DNA of 64,000 nt, taken from NCBI RefSeq assembly GCF_018861755.1, contig NZ_JAHLEF010000005.1, positions 153,077 through 217,076 on the forward strand, given 5' to 3'. Positions 35,672 through 44,600 of the stretch are shown here, piece by piece. Each line of letters starts with the position of its first letter. The stretch's first letter is position 1. The DNA is from Clostridium sp. CF012 (GTDB lineage Bacteria; Bacillota; Clostridia; Clostridiales; Clostridiaceae). The notes beneath the pieces are model-generated. The model was not told the origin of the DNA and did no database searches. It saw only the letters and a list, made by a program, of their open reading frames with translations. The position numbers and the translations under genes are program-made.

Positions 35672-37546
35672 TTAATCCTCCTTTATAGCTTTAAATGGGC
35701 AGCTTTCAATGCAGGCACCACATTTAATGCACTTAGCTTCATCAATTTCAAAAGGCTCTTTAATCTTGCCTGAAATTGCATTAACAGGGCAAATTCTAGC
35801 ACACTTTGAGCACCCTTTGCAAAGTTCGCCCTCAATAAATATTGTCTTGAGTGCCACACAGGTTTTAGAGGGACATTTCTTTTGAATTATATGAGTTTCA
35901 TACTCATCTCGGAAATTTTTAATAGTACTAACAACTGGTAATGCAGCTGTTTTGCCAAGACCACATAAAGCTGTTGAGGAAATAGTATCTGCAAGTTCTA
36001 GTAGCAAATCTATATCTGAGAGCACTCCTTTACCTGAGACGATTCTTTCAAGAATTTCTAGCATTCTTTTAGTCCCCTCGCGGCAAGGCACACATTTCCC
36101 ACAAGATTCATTTTGTGTGAAATCCATAAAGAATTTTGCAACCTCAACCATACAAGTATCTTCATCCATAACCACAAGACCACCAGAGCCTATCATTGCC
36201 CCTGCTTTTTTTAACGAATCGAAATCTAGCAGCAAATCAAGGTCTGTGGTTATAAGACATCCACCTGAGGGACCGCCTATTTGTACAGCCTTAAAGTTTT
36301 TGCCACCTTTGATTCCTCCACCTATATCGTATATTATTTCTCTTAAGGTTGTACCCATTGGTACCTCAATAAGTCCTGTGTTTTCAATATTTCCTGTTAA
36401 TGCAAAAGCCTTTGTCCCTGGACTTTTTTCCGGTCCAATAGATTTATACCAATCTGCACCTCTATTAATAATTGCTGGTACATTTGCAAAGGTTTCAACA
36501 TTATTAAGTACTGTTGGTTTGCCAAAAAGTCCTTGCTCAACTGTTCTTGGAGGTTTTACCCTGGGCATACCCCTTTTTCCTTCGATAGACGCCGTAAGGG
36601 CACTTCCCTCCCCACATACGAATGCACCTGCTCCTTTATTTATTTTTATATCAAAATTAAAGTTTGTGCCAAGAATATTTTCACCTAAAATCCCATAACT
36701 TCTTGCTTGGATAATAGCATTTTTGAGCCTACTTACAGCCAGAGGGTACTCGGCTCTCACATATATATAACCTTCTTGTGCACCACAAGCAACCGCTGCA
36801 ATCATCATTCCTTGAATTACTCTATGAGGGTCACCTTCCATTAAACTTCTGTCCATAAATGCACCGGGGTCACCTTCGTCACCATTGCACACAATATATT
36901 TAGTTGGTTCCTTTTGTAATTTTACTTGAGACCATTTACGACCTGTAGGAAATCCACCGCCTCCACGCCCTCTTAAATTTGATTCTTCTATTTGCTTAAT
37001 GATTTCATCAGAACTCATATCAAATAATACTTTTTCAAGGGCCCTATATCCTCCAACAGCAAAATATTCTTCTATTGAAGTTGCATCAATATGTCCACAA
37101 TGTTCAAGTGCAAGCCTAGTTTGCTTTTCATAGAAAGGAATTTCCTCTTGTTTATTATATATTTTCCCCTCTTTAGTGTAAGCAAGTCTCTCAACGCACT
37201 CATTATTAAGTATAGTTTTTTCTAATATTTCTTCGCAATCTTCAATCTTTACTTTTATGTATAAATATCCCCAAGGCTCAATTCTTACAAGTGGGCCCAT
37301 TTCGCAGAATCCATGACATCCACTTTTTTTAATTCCAACTGATTCATCGTGTGGTTCTTTTTCAAGGCTTATTCCACAATTTATTCCCTTTTCTGCCATT
37401 AACCTAACAAGTTCATCGTAAATCTCTAAGGCACCACCTGCAATACAACCAGTACCAGCACATATAAGAATTTTCTTGTTTTGCATATTAAGGCTGGCTT
37501 TATACTCATTTCTAATATTAATTAAATCATTTCTACTAAGAAGCAT
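35672..37546 (-). CDS. hydB: NuoF-like hydrogenase subunit, NADH and FMN binding
   Basis: A 624-residue diaphorase subunit. An N-terminal thioredoxin-like [2Fe-2S] domain (ILICAGTGCIAGG) precedes the NuoF core, with FMN/NADH loops GRGGGGFPTGRKW near residue 195 and GAGAFVCGEGSAL, a [4Fe-4S] site SCGKCVPCREG near 483, and a C-terminal two-cluster ferredoxin domain (CKGCSKCARICP, CIKCGACIESCP). It takes electrons from or to NAD(H) and, in bifurcating enzymes, splits them with ferredoxin. Two nt separate it from hydC and four from hydA, indicating one transcript. Confidence 0.95.
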   Translation of the reverse strand: MLLSRNDLINIRNEYKASLNMQNKKILICAGTGCIAGGALEIYDELVRLMAEKGINCGISLEKEPHDESVGIKKSGCHGFCEMGPLVRIEPWGYLYIKVKIEDCEEILEKTILNNECVERLAYTKEGKIYNKQEEIPFYEKQTRLALEHCGHIDATSIEEYFAVGGYRALEKVLFDMSSDEIIKQIEESNLRGRGGGGFPTGRKWSQVKLQKEPTKYIVCNGDEGDPGAFMDRSLMEGDPHRVIQGMMIAAVACGAQEGYIYVRAEYPLAVSRLKNAIIQARSYGILGENILGTNFNFDIKINKGAGAFVCGEGSALTASIEGKRGMPRVKPPRTVEQGLFGKPTVLNNVETFANVPAIINRGADWYKSIGPEKSPGTKAFALTGNIENTGLIEVPMGTTLREIIYDIGGGIKGGKNFKAVQIGGPSGGCLITTDLDLLLDFDSLKKAGAMIGSGGLVVMDEDTCMVEVAKFFMDFTQNESCGKCVPCREGTKRMLEILERIVSGKGVLSDIDLLLELADTISSTALCGLGKTAALPVVSTIKNFRDEYETHIIQKKCPSKTCVALKTIFIEGELCKGCSKCARICPVNAISGKIKEPFEIDEAKCIKCGACIESCPFKAIKED

Positions 37547-37547
37547 A

Positions 37548-38024
37548 TTAATTCTCCTCCTTAAGTGTGTTTAAAAGTAGCCTTGCTTTTTCTGGAGTCA
37601 TAGCACCATGTACCTTTTCATTAATAGTTATAACCGGTGCAAGCCCACAAGCACCAAGACATGAGACTGTTTCTACAGTAAACATTAAATCATCAGTTGT
37701 AACTTTAGATTCAGAAAGTCCGAGTTCTGCTCGAAGCTTATTTAATATAGGAATAGACTTTCTTACATGACAGGCGGTCCCATCACATATTTTTATAACA
37801 TATCTACCTTTAGGTTCTAAAGAAAAGTTGTCATAAAAAGTTGCTACACTATATATTTTGGCCCTGCTCATTCCAAGCTTTTCTGACAAATATGCAAATA
37901 TTTCCTTAGGTAAATACCTATAGATTTCCTGAGTATCCTGTAGTATTGCAATAATATTACAGGATTTAAATTCATGCTCACTTAATATGCTATCCAACTT
38001 GCTATAATCAAAGGCTGCATTCAT
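37548..38024 (-). CDS. hydC: NuoE-like hydrogenase subunit
   Basis: A 158-residue thioredoxin-like [2Fe-2S] subunit. A helical N-terminal domain (residues 1-70, with YLPKEIFAYLSEKLG) is followed by cluster ligands in CDGTACHVRKS (about 80-85) and SCLGACG (about 120-124). It passes electrons between HydB and the rest of the complex. First gene of the hydC-hydB-hydA-ferredoxin operon; GGGGGAAG precedes ATG. On the minus strand a TATAAT with a TTGCAA-like -35 lies upstream. A single TTGTTAAT half-site near 38044 recalls the Rex operator but is incomplete. Confidence 0.94.
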   Translation of the reverse strand: MNAAFDYSKLDSILSEHEFKSCNIIAILQDTQEIYRYLPKEIFAYLSEKLGMSRAKIYSVATFYDNFSLEPKGRYVIKICDGTACHVRKSIPILNKLRAELGLSESKVTTDDLMFTVETVSCLGACGLAPVITINEKVHGAMTPEKARLLLNTLKEEN

Positions 38025-38144
38025 TGTACTTCCCCCTTAAACATTGTTAATTTAATATCATAAGTATATATTATAATAATCTTTGGAATATTGCAATAAT
38101 AAAATCAAATTTTATAAAACTTTTGAATAAAAACTTGCAAAAGC

Positions 38145-38170
38145 GGTGCCACCCACGTGGCAAGTGGCAT
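38145..38170. repeat. Single-arm copy of the CCACGTGG dispersed repeat
   Basis: 26 bp identical to 3465-3490, one arm of the palindrome only. It abuts the terminator hairpin at 38171-38206. Confidence 0.9.
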
Positions 38171-38206
38171 AAAAAAGATCCAGCAGAATATTCTACTGGA
38201 TCTTTT
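38171..38206 (-). terminator. Terminator of the SPFH gene, TCCAGTAGAA family
   Basis: A stem (AAAAGATCCAGCAGAA with TTCTACTGGATCTTTT) with flanking A and T runs, 13 nt beyond the stop codon. Confidence 0.85.
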
Positions 38207-38218
38207 CTTTGAATTTTA

Positions 38219-40456
38219 TTAATTACTTTCTGGTTTTATTACCTCTTTAACTATTACATTTTCTATAGATTTTGATACTATTGTATTTTTTTCACTTGCC
38301 ATATTTGCTAGCACCATACTCAAGATCCCTTCCATTGCGTTAGGTGTTTTTCCATCAGCACCACCCATTATTACAGTTTGTGGTACAAGTGGAGACTTGC
38401 TTACCTTTAAGGCCTCTGCAAATGCCATCATTACACTTTGTTGTACTTGTAACTCTGGGCCACCATATGCATCAACTAAAGCTCTAGCCGCTGCTCCCTT
38501 CGCAATACCTACCTTTGTTTCTTGCTCCGCTGTAGCATCTGCAACTGCTTTAATATTGAGTGCTGTTGCGTTACCTACTTTTTCAAGCTTGAAAGCCTCT
38601 GCAGTTGCTTGCAATTCTACTTGCTTAGCACTGGCCGCAGCGGTTAATTCTATAGTTTTCGCTTGTGCCGCAGCTTGAGCTTCTCTAGTATATCTTTCAG
38701 CATCTGCCTCTTGTGTTCTCTTATATTTGTCAGCTTCTGCAAGTTTCTGAGTTTTGAATGCTAACTGTTCTGCCAGTCTCAATTCTGATTTACCTTTATT
38801 ATCAGCTACCTCTATGTCAATACTTGATTGTGTAAGAGCTGATTGCGCTGTGGCTTTTGCTTGAGCTTCATTTAATTCCCTTTGCTTTTCAGCAGATTTC
38901 TGTTTAGCTTCATTAGTCTTAATTTCTTCCATAGCCACTTGTCTGTCTCTTAGCTGCGTAAGAATTTTTTCGATTCTTGTATCACTAGCTGAAGCAGCTG
39001 GGGTTCCAATTAATACTTCTTGCAGCTCTAAATCATATAATTTAAACTTACCTTTCATTTCATCTGATGCCTGCTGTTGAATTTGGCTTCTATCTTGTAC
39101 GAGTTCTATAAGAGTTTTTGTTTGCCCAATATTCTTGAAGTAACCAGCTATCATTGGGTCAAGAGATTGTTCAATAAGCATTTTAATATCCCCAAACCTT
39201 TGTATAACTGATGACGCTTTTCTATAATCAATGTTAAATACTACGGTTAGTGGTAAATTAGGTTCGAACGCATCCTTAGTTATTAAACTAATCTCTTTTA
39301 AATTATCATCTAGTCTGTGTACTCCAGATTGACCACTAATCCATTTTAATATTACATTAGTAGTAGGAACTGGAACAACTTTACCAGCATAAGTATTAAA
39401 TGCATATTTTCCTGGCATCATTGAATCTCTCCAAATACCCTTTTTACCTTGTTCTACAAGTTCTCCATGAGAGTATCCTGTACCTGAAACATCCTCACCT
39501 TTATCACCAAAATAGCTTACAACAACTCCTACATAGCCAATATCTATTATACTTTTAGGTACTATATCCACACTTGCAAACATTCTATTAATGAAGTAAA
39601 CTCCATCAGTAAGTACTTGCATCTGCTTACCTTTTCTACCATCTGCTGCTAAAAACTTTTCTGGTTCTTGGAAGTTATTGTGATAGAACTCATTATTTAT
39701 ACCATCACCAACAATAGGTGCTATAATTGCTCCATTGTCTGGTGTAGGGCCCTCATTGATAGTAACGATACCTATAGTATCGCGACTATTGGACTTGTTA
39801 CCCATTTTATTAATAACCACGGGTATTTCACTACCATCATCCTCTGGAGTATATTGTTCAATAGCTTTTGCATTTGATATAAGTACAGGATTAAATCCAC
39901 CAACTCTAGCTAAGTCACTTCTCATTGTTTCTATTTGAGCAGTTTCATCCTTTGAAGTAAATATTGAATGTACCTTGTCCTTAGTGATTATAATGAATTG
40001 TGCTAAGTTAAATGCATAAGTACCCTCACGAAGAATCTGTCTCTGTGGTCCCTTTTGCCCAGCATTATTTAAAAATGCTACAACATCTTGAAATGATTTA
40101 CTTTCTGGTATTACTTTACCTAGTGTTTGACCGTCACCTAAGCTCTCGCCTGACCTTGAAAATACATAAGCTATTTGACCTTGTGGTATAGTTACGAGCC
40201 TTACCTTCTTAATCTTATACTTGAAAGGTGTTTTAAAGTGAACCCCAGCTCTTAGTACTTCAGGTTGATAACCAGCTTCCCCTTTAAGTGCTATAAGTCC
40301 ATCAGCAGGTACTGAACCACTCATACTCCACCACTTCTCGACAATACCTACTTCATCTGTTCCAATGCTTGTAAACCCTATACCGTATGCAAATAAAAAT
40401 AATCCTACTAACACTAAACCTGGTATAATTAAAAATGTGTAAGAACTTAAATCCAT
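38219..40456 (-). CDS. SPFH/band 7 (flotillin-like) membrane protein
   Basis: A 745-residue protein with one N-terminal membrane helix (about residues 7-27), a large SPFH/band 7 domain (about 30-480), then an alanine-glutamate-rich coiled coil with many EAQAKATAQ-type heptads (about 500-670), and a C-terminal helical tail. Flotillin-like proteins form membrane scaffolds. The ATG at 40456 follows AGGGGGA; the open frame to 40507 has no support. Transcribed alone, with a terminator. The last 15-20 residues before the tail (MEGILSMVLANM) are echoed by a fossil at 54053-54151. Confidence 0.85.
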   Translation of the reverse strand: MDLSSYTFLIIPGLVLVGLFLFAYGIGFTSIGTDEVGIVEKWWSMSGSVPADGLIALKGEAGYQPEVLRAGVHFKTPFKYKIKKVRLVTIPQGQIAYVFSRSGESLGDGQTLGKVIPESKSFQDVVAFLNNAGQKGPQRQILREGTYAFNLAQFIIITKDKVHSIFTSKDETAQIETMRSDLARVGGFNPVLISNAKAIEQYTPEDDGSEIPVVINKMGNKSNSRDTIGIVTINEGPTPDNGAIIAPIVGDGINNEFYHNNFQEPEKFLAADGRKGKQMQVLTDGVYFINRMFASVDIVPKSIIDIGYVGVVVSYFGDKGEDVSGTGYSHGELVEQGKKGIWRDSMMPGKYAFNTYAGKVVPVPTTNVILKWISGQSGVHRLDDNLKEISLITKDAFEPNLPLTVVFNIDYRKASSVIQRFGDIKMLIEQSLDPMIAGYFKNIGQTKTLIELVQDRSQIQQQASDEMKGKFKLYDLELQEVLIGTPAASASDTRIEKILTQLRDRQVAMEEIKTNEAKQKSAEKQRELNEAQAKATAQSALTQSSIDIEVADNKGKSELRLAEQLAFKTQKLAEADKYKRTQEADAERYTREAQAAAQAKTIELTAAASAKQVELQATAEAFKLEKVGNATALNIKAVADATAEQETKVGIAKGAAARALVDAYGGPELQVQQSVMMAFAEALKVSKSPLVPQTVIMGGADGKTPNAMEGILSMVLANMASEKNTIVSKSIENVIVKEVIKPESN

Positions 40457-40636
40457 AATTTTCCCCCTTTTATTACAATTTTTGTTTTGTTTTATAAATA
40501 CTGTCACAATTTAATTATATCACAAATATCACACTACTAGTACATTTAGTTGTATATATTTAGTTTTATATATTTTCCCGCTTATTATTTTACGATATTT
40601 GCATTTCATGAATTTACTTTATAAATTAATCTATAA

Positions 40637-40668
40637 AAAAAACATCAAGTTCAAAGATCTTGATGTTT
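40637..40668 (-). terminator. Terminator of the small membrane protein gene
   Basis: A 10-bp stem (AAACATCAAG with CTTGATGTTT) with a minus-strand T run. Confidence 0.75.
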
Positions 40669-40704
40669 CATAATAACCAAATATATCATTGGTATAATAA
40701 TTTC

Positions 40705-40857
40705 TTAAGTTAATTTTTCCCCTAAAATCATATCCACTGCGAACACTATTAATGCTACTACAAGTAACATATGGAGCATACTTCCACCGAAACTAAATAT
40801 AAGCCCTAATACCCAAAAACATACTACTATTCCGCCTATCCAACGTAAAAGCCCCAC
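40705..40857 (-). CDS. Small two-helix membrane protein, lmo0937/DUF5670-like
   Basis: A 50-residue membrane protein of the lmo0937 (DUF5670) type: GLLRWIGGIVVCFWVLGLIF, a short glycine turn, then MLHMLLVVALIVFAVDMI. Function is unknown; such proteins are often stress-induced. I choose a GTG at 40857 because AAAGGAG lies 8 nt before it; the in-frame ATG at 40875 overlaps that ribosome binding site and would add six residues not seen in the family. The frame runs to 40896. Confidence 0.7.
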   Translation of the reverse strand: MGLLRWIGGIVVCFWVLGLIFSFGGSMLHMLLVVALIVFAVDMILGEKLT

Positions 40858-40963
40858 ATAAAGCACTCCTTTCATATTTATTATATTAGTATTCACTTAG
40901 TATTTTATAAAAAAATAGCAAAAAATAGATGCTTCAAATTAATGAAACATCTGTTTTTTATAA

Positions 40964-41040
40964 TGGTGCTACATCAGGGATTCGAACCCTGGGCACCCTG
41001 ATTAAGAGTCAGGTACTCTAGCCAACTGAGCTAATGAAGC
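40964..41040 (-). tRNA. tRNA-Lys (anticodon CTT)
   Basis: A 77-nt cloverleaf including an encoded CCA. The D arm contains GCTCAGTTGGC, the anticodon loop is CTCTTAA within a CCTGA/TCAGG stem, and the T arm is CAGGG-TTCGAAT-CCCTG. The acceptor stem GCTTCAT/ATGTAGC has a T-T mismatch at the fourth pair. It reads AAG codons. Confidence 0.93.
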
Positions 41041-41190
41041 ACATTAAGGAACTACTTTAGTATATACTACATTTATGTATTTGTAAATACCTATAGCAAT
41101 TTCCAATAGATGGCTTCTTATCTATTAGTTTACATCAATTGACTAAGCCATTACTTCGATATTTTCCCAATTCTTCTGGATTTAGTATTA

Positions 41191-41751
41191 TTATTTTACA
41201 TAATTAACTGTGTTCTCTTTTCTTCTTGGTGCATTAGTTATCTGAATTTTTTTATATCCAAGGCAAAATGCATGTATTTGTCTAAAGCCTTCTGGTATTC
41301 CAAGCTCCTTAACCCATTCTGCTCCTTGTTCACTATTTAATAAGTACGCAATAAGACCTATCCAACAAGAGCCAATTTCTAGTGATTCTGCTGCCAAAAG
41401 CATGTTTTCTACTGCTACTGCACAATCAACTGAGGCAGCCTCATTACTTTTATCTCCAGATACCAACACTATTGTTGGTGCGTTATAAAACACATGGAAT
41501 TTTTCATTATCAGTAAATCTTCTAATGTATTCATTATCTGATTTACTGGCAATCTCTTTAAAATCATCATTTAATCTATCTATAATATCTTTCCTTTGTA
41601 TTACTGTAAAATGCCATGGTTGCTTATTTGTAGCACTTGGAGCATAAATACCTGCATCTATTATATCTTGCACATCTGTATCATTAAGTTGTTCTGGTAA
41701 AAAAGCCCTAACACTTCTTCTATTTTTAATATTTCTTAAAGTTTCATTCAT
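41191..41751 (-). CDS. Nitroreductase family protein
   Basis: A 186-residue FMN-dependent reductase of the nitroreductase fold. It shows the N-terminal phosphate-binding NRRSVRAF, the APSATNKQPWHF segment near residues 37-48 that contacts FMN, and SCWIGL before the C-terminal helix. NAD(P)H-dependent reduction of nitro groups, quinones or a flavin is expected; the substrate is unknown. It has GGAGGAT before ATG. Monocistronic, divergent from the methyltransferase gene. Confidence 0.9.
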   Translation of the reverse strand: MNETLRNIKNRRSVRAFLPEQLNDTDVQDIIDAGIYAPSATNKQPWHFTVIQRKDIIDRLNDDFKEIASKSDNEYIRRFTDNEKFHVFYNAPTIVLVSGDKSNEAASVDCAVAVENMLLAAESLEIGSCWIGLIAYLLNSEQGAEWVKELGIPEGFRQIHAFCLGYKKIQITNAPRRKENTVNYVK

Positions 41752-42021
41752 GTTAAAATCCTCCGTCTTCTTATTTTTGAATATTTATTATTATACTACT
41801 ATATTGCTGTAATGTAAGTACGCACTTTTAAAACTCTTAGTCACAAATATAATACCATAATAATAACACATATTAGCTGATTATAATAAAAACAGATAAA
41901 ACACTAATATCCCCCCATTATCACAAAATATAAGGTATAATTAGAGTTATTAAATTAAAACATAAGAGGCAAAATAATTAATAATTGTTTTGTGCCCCAG
42001 CGAACTACAGGAGGGAAACAA

Positions 42022-43656
42022 ATGATAGAAATAAATGATACAGTGGCAGCTCTCTTAGAGAGCCTGAAAACCGCAGATGATAAACAGAGATCTGCAATAG
42101 TAAATAAGCTTTCCTTAGATTATAATAATGCAATTCCAATGTTATGGTCAAAAATAATAACGCAGGAAGATCCAAGAGCAATTCTTTCTGTTATGAGAGA
42201 TATTCTAAAAAAGGAAAAACCAAAAGGAATGTTCAAAAGAACTATTGGTAATTCCAAAGAAAAGCTTAGCGCTCTTCTTGTGCATTCAGATCCAAAAGTT
42301 AGAAAGAATGTTTGTGGCGTTATTGGAGAACTGGGAGATCCTGAATATTTAGAAGCATTATATAATGCCTATAACTCCGAGGATAAACTTTTTGTAAGAT
42401 ATTCTTATGTGCTTGCCATAGGAAACTGCGGCAGTGCTGCTGATGCAGAAAAGTTAAGAAAAATGTTTGAAGATGTCGTAATGAATGAAAAAGCTTGCAA
42501 AGAAGATGATTCATTAATAACTACTAATAAGCATATTAATGAGGAAAAACTTGCACTTACAAGAGCAATAGATAAATTATCTCCCCCTGTACGCCATGAT
42601 TTTAAGGGATTTAATGAATTTGAAAATGCAGTACCAATGATTCTAACAGTTATGAATTATCAGTATCAGCAAACTTTAAAGGAACTTGAAGTAAAATCAA
42701 TAGACGGCAGACTTGTAGATGACGGTATTCTTATTTACGAGAATGATATAGATAAGATTTACACCTGCAGAACCTTCTATGAACTTTTATTTCCACTAGA
42801 TGAGTGTGACAACCTGCAGTTTGATTATAAAACAATAGCAGCTGCAATAATGGATGCAAATATCGTTGATTTTTTAAATCAGTGTCATGAAGGTGATTCT
42901 AATTCTCCTTTTTGGTACAGAGTTGAATTTAAAACTATGGATGCCAGCCGCGAAAGGTCAGAGTTTGTAAAAAATTTAGCTAGAGAGTTAGACGAAATTT
43001 CTGGTGGTAATTTAAAAAATAGTCCTTCCTCTTATGAAGTTGAACTTCGAATAGTTGAAAGAAATAATCTCTGCAGTGTATTTATAAAACTATATTCCTT
43101 TAAAGATAATAGGTTTGATTATAGAAAAAATGAAATAGCTACCTCCATAAATCCTGTAACAGCAGCTATTGTAATGAAAGCTATCGAAAAATGGATAAAA
43201 CCTAATTCATCTGTCATAGATCCTTTTTGTGGAACTGGAACAATGCTTATTGAAAGAGCTAAATTAGAAAAAGTTCAATCATTAACTGGAGTTGATATTT
43301 ATAGAACAGCTATATCCGCTGCGGAGATAAATTCTAAATTAGCTAATGTTAATATAGAATTAATAGATGAAGATATACTAGAATTCTCTACTAACTACCT
43401 TTTTGATGAACTTATAACAAATATGCCTTTTGACAATAAGTCCACCACCCATAACAAATATGCTGAACTTTATAGTTCATTTGTAAATAAGATTCCTACT
43501 CTTGTAAGACCAGGTGGCATGGCTTTTGTTTACACAATAGAAAAGCAATTATTTAGGGAAGTTCTAACTGAAAACCTTCAGCTTGAGCTTCTTCAAGAGA
43601 TAAAAATTGAAAGTGGTAGACTTACACCTCATATTTTTGTATTAAAAGTAAAATAA
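42022..43656 (+). CDS. HEAT-repeat-containing N2-guanine-type RNA methyltransferase
   Basis: A 544-residue protein. The N-terminal region (about 1-170) looks like HEAT repeats (DPKVRKNVCGVIGELGDPEY, FVRYSYVLAIGNCG). A middle region (about 190-370) may correspond to a THUMP-like or linker domain. A Rossmann methyltransferase follows, with VIDPFCGTGTMLIERA (SAM loop), GVDIYRTAI, and the catalytic NMPF motif that matches N-P-P-Y/F of RlmL/Trm14-like enzymes. An RNA target is therefore likely but not proven. The ATG at 42022 follows AGGAGGG; a GTG at 41992 is less plausible. Confidence 0.78.
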   Translation: MIEINDTVAALLESLKTADDKQRSAIVNKLSLDYNNAIPMLWSKIITQEDPRAILSVMRDILKKEKPKGMFKRTIGNSKEKLSALLVHSDPKVRKNVCGVIGELGDPEYLEALYNAYNSEDKLFVRYSYVLAIGNCGSAADAEKLRKMFEDVVMNEKACKEDDSLITTNKHINEEKLALTRAIDKLSPPVRHDFKGFNEFENAVPMILTVMNYQYQQTLKELEVKSIDGRLVDDGILIYENDIDKIYTCRTFYELLFPLDECDNLQFDYKTIAAAIMDANIVDFLNQCHEGDSNSPFWYRVEFKTMDASRERSEFVKNLARELDEISGGNLKNSPSSYEVELRIVERNNLCSVFIKLYSFKDNRFDYRKNEIATSINPVTAAIVMKAIEKWIKPNSSVIDPFCGTGTMLIERAKLEKVQSLTGVDIYRTAISAAEINSKLANVNIELIDEDILEFSTNYLFDELITNMPFDNKSTTHNKYAELYSSFVNKIPTLVRPGGMAFVYTIEKQLFREVLTENLQLELLQEIKIESGRLTPHIFVLKVK

Positions 43657-43680
43657 ATATCAAGTCAAAAATAGTATAAA

Positions 43681-43718
43681 GAAATAGGGCACCTAGATTT
43701 AGGAGCCCTATTTCTTTT
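43681..43718. terminator. Bidirectional terminator
   Basis: A 10-bp stem (GAAATAGGGC with GCCCTATTTC) between the convergent methyltransferase and nadE genes, then TTTT. Confidence 0.75.
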
Positions 43719-43724
43719 ACAATT

Positions 43725-44528
43725 CTATGCGAACCACCAAGAATCCTTTGGCGTCACCGGCGAATGTCTTTTATGTTCAGAGGTTGTATACAAACTAACG
43801 ATTTCATTCTCGAATTCTTCTGAAATGTCATCGCCTCTTAAATACATGCAAACCTGATGATTTATCTCGGTTACTTCTTTTTGATTGGCTTCATTATCCC
43901 AGGTACCAGTGGTAGACATTTTATCAATTATGGATTGAGGGGCACCAAATATTTTAGCCATCTCATAAATTATGCCTTTTGACAATCCGGCAATTGGTTG
44001 TATATCTGACGCATCGTCACCATATTTAGTTACCATTCCTAGAGTTAGCTCGGACACATTTGTTGCTCCAGCTACTAAAACATCATAAACTTCAGCTACT
44101 CTATAAACCACTGTCATCCTTATTCTAGCTTTTGTATTTCCTATATCTACTTTTGAAGGGGGTAGATCACGAAGAAGTTCAATGGATTCAATTACAGGTC
44201 CCATTATGTCATAGGTTTTAAATACATCCGGCTTTATAATATCTTTTGCAAGTTGTACATCAGCCATGTCTGGTTTGATCCCAAAAGGAAGAGATAGATT
44301 AATTAAAAATAGCCCTGCTTTTTTTATGAGCATACTTGTAACAAAGGTATCCACTCCCCCTGAAAGATGACAAACATAACCTTTTTTTCCAGTATGCTTT
44401 GCATAGTTCTTTAAAAAAGTACAAGCTTCTTCAATCATTCTAATTGCATAATTCTTATCTGACTCATTTTCAAGAGGACAGGGTATACCAATCTCATTCA
44501 TTATTTGCTGTTGTTTAATTTTGTTCAT
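43725..44528 (-). CDS. nadE: NAD+ synthase, ammonia-dependent type
   Basis: A 267-residue ATP-dependent enzyme that amidates nicotinic acid adenine dinucleotide to NAD+. The ATP-binding P-loop motif is SGGVDT near residues 56-61 (usual SGGVDS/T). Other conserved segments are GATNVSELTLG and a KYGDDASDIQPIAGLSK stretch. No glutaminase domain is present, so ammonia is the likely nitrogen donor. AAGGAGG precedes ATG. It lies 72 nt downstream of rnfB on the same strand, with only a weak hairpin between, and may share the Rnf transcript. Confidence 0.94.
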   Translation of the reverse strand: MNKIKQQQIMNEIGIPCPLENESDKNYAIRMIEEACTFLKNYAKHTGKKGYVCHLSGGVDTFVTSMLIKKAGLFLINLSLPFGIKPDMADVQLAKDIIKPDVFKTYDIMGPVIESIELLRDLPPSKVDIGNTKARIRMTVVYRVAEVYDVLVAGATNVSELTLGMVTKYGDDASDIQPIAGLSKGIIYEMAKIFGAPQSIIDKMSTTGTWDNEANQKEVTEINHQVCMYLRGDDISEEFENEIVSLYTTSEHKRHSPVTPKDSWWFA

Positions 44529-44600
44529 ATCGCGCCTCCTTAAACTTGTTTCTAAGTATATTGTAACATATATTATACTATTTTTCCCATAAAACCAACA

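Noticed and set aside
35952..36698. 248-residue open frame opposite hydB
   Set aside because: Lies wholly antisense to the well-supported NuoF-like gene; it has no ribosome binding site and its composition is that of a reverse-frame shadow.
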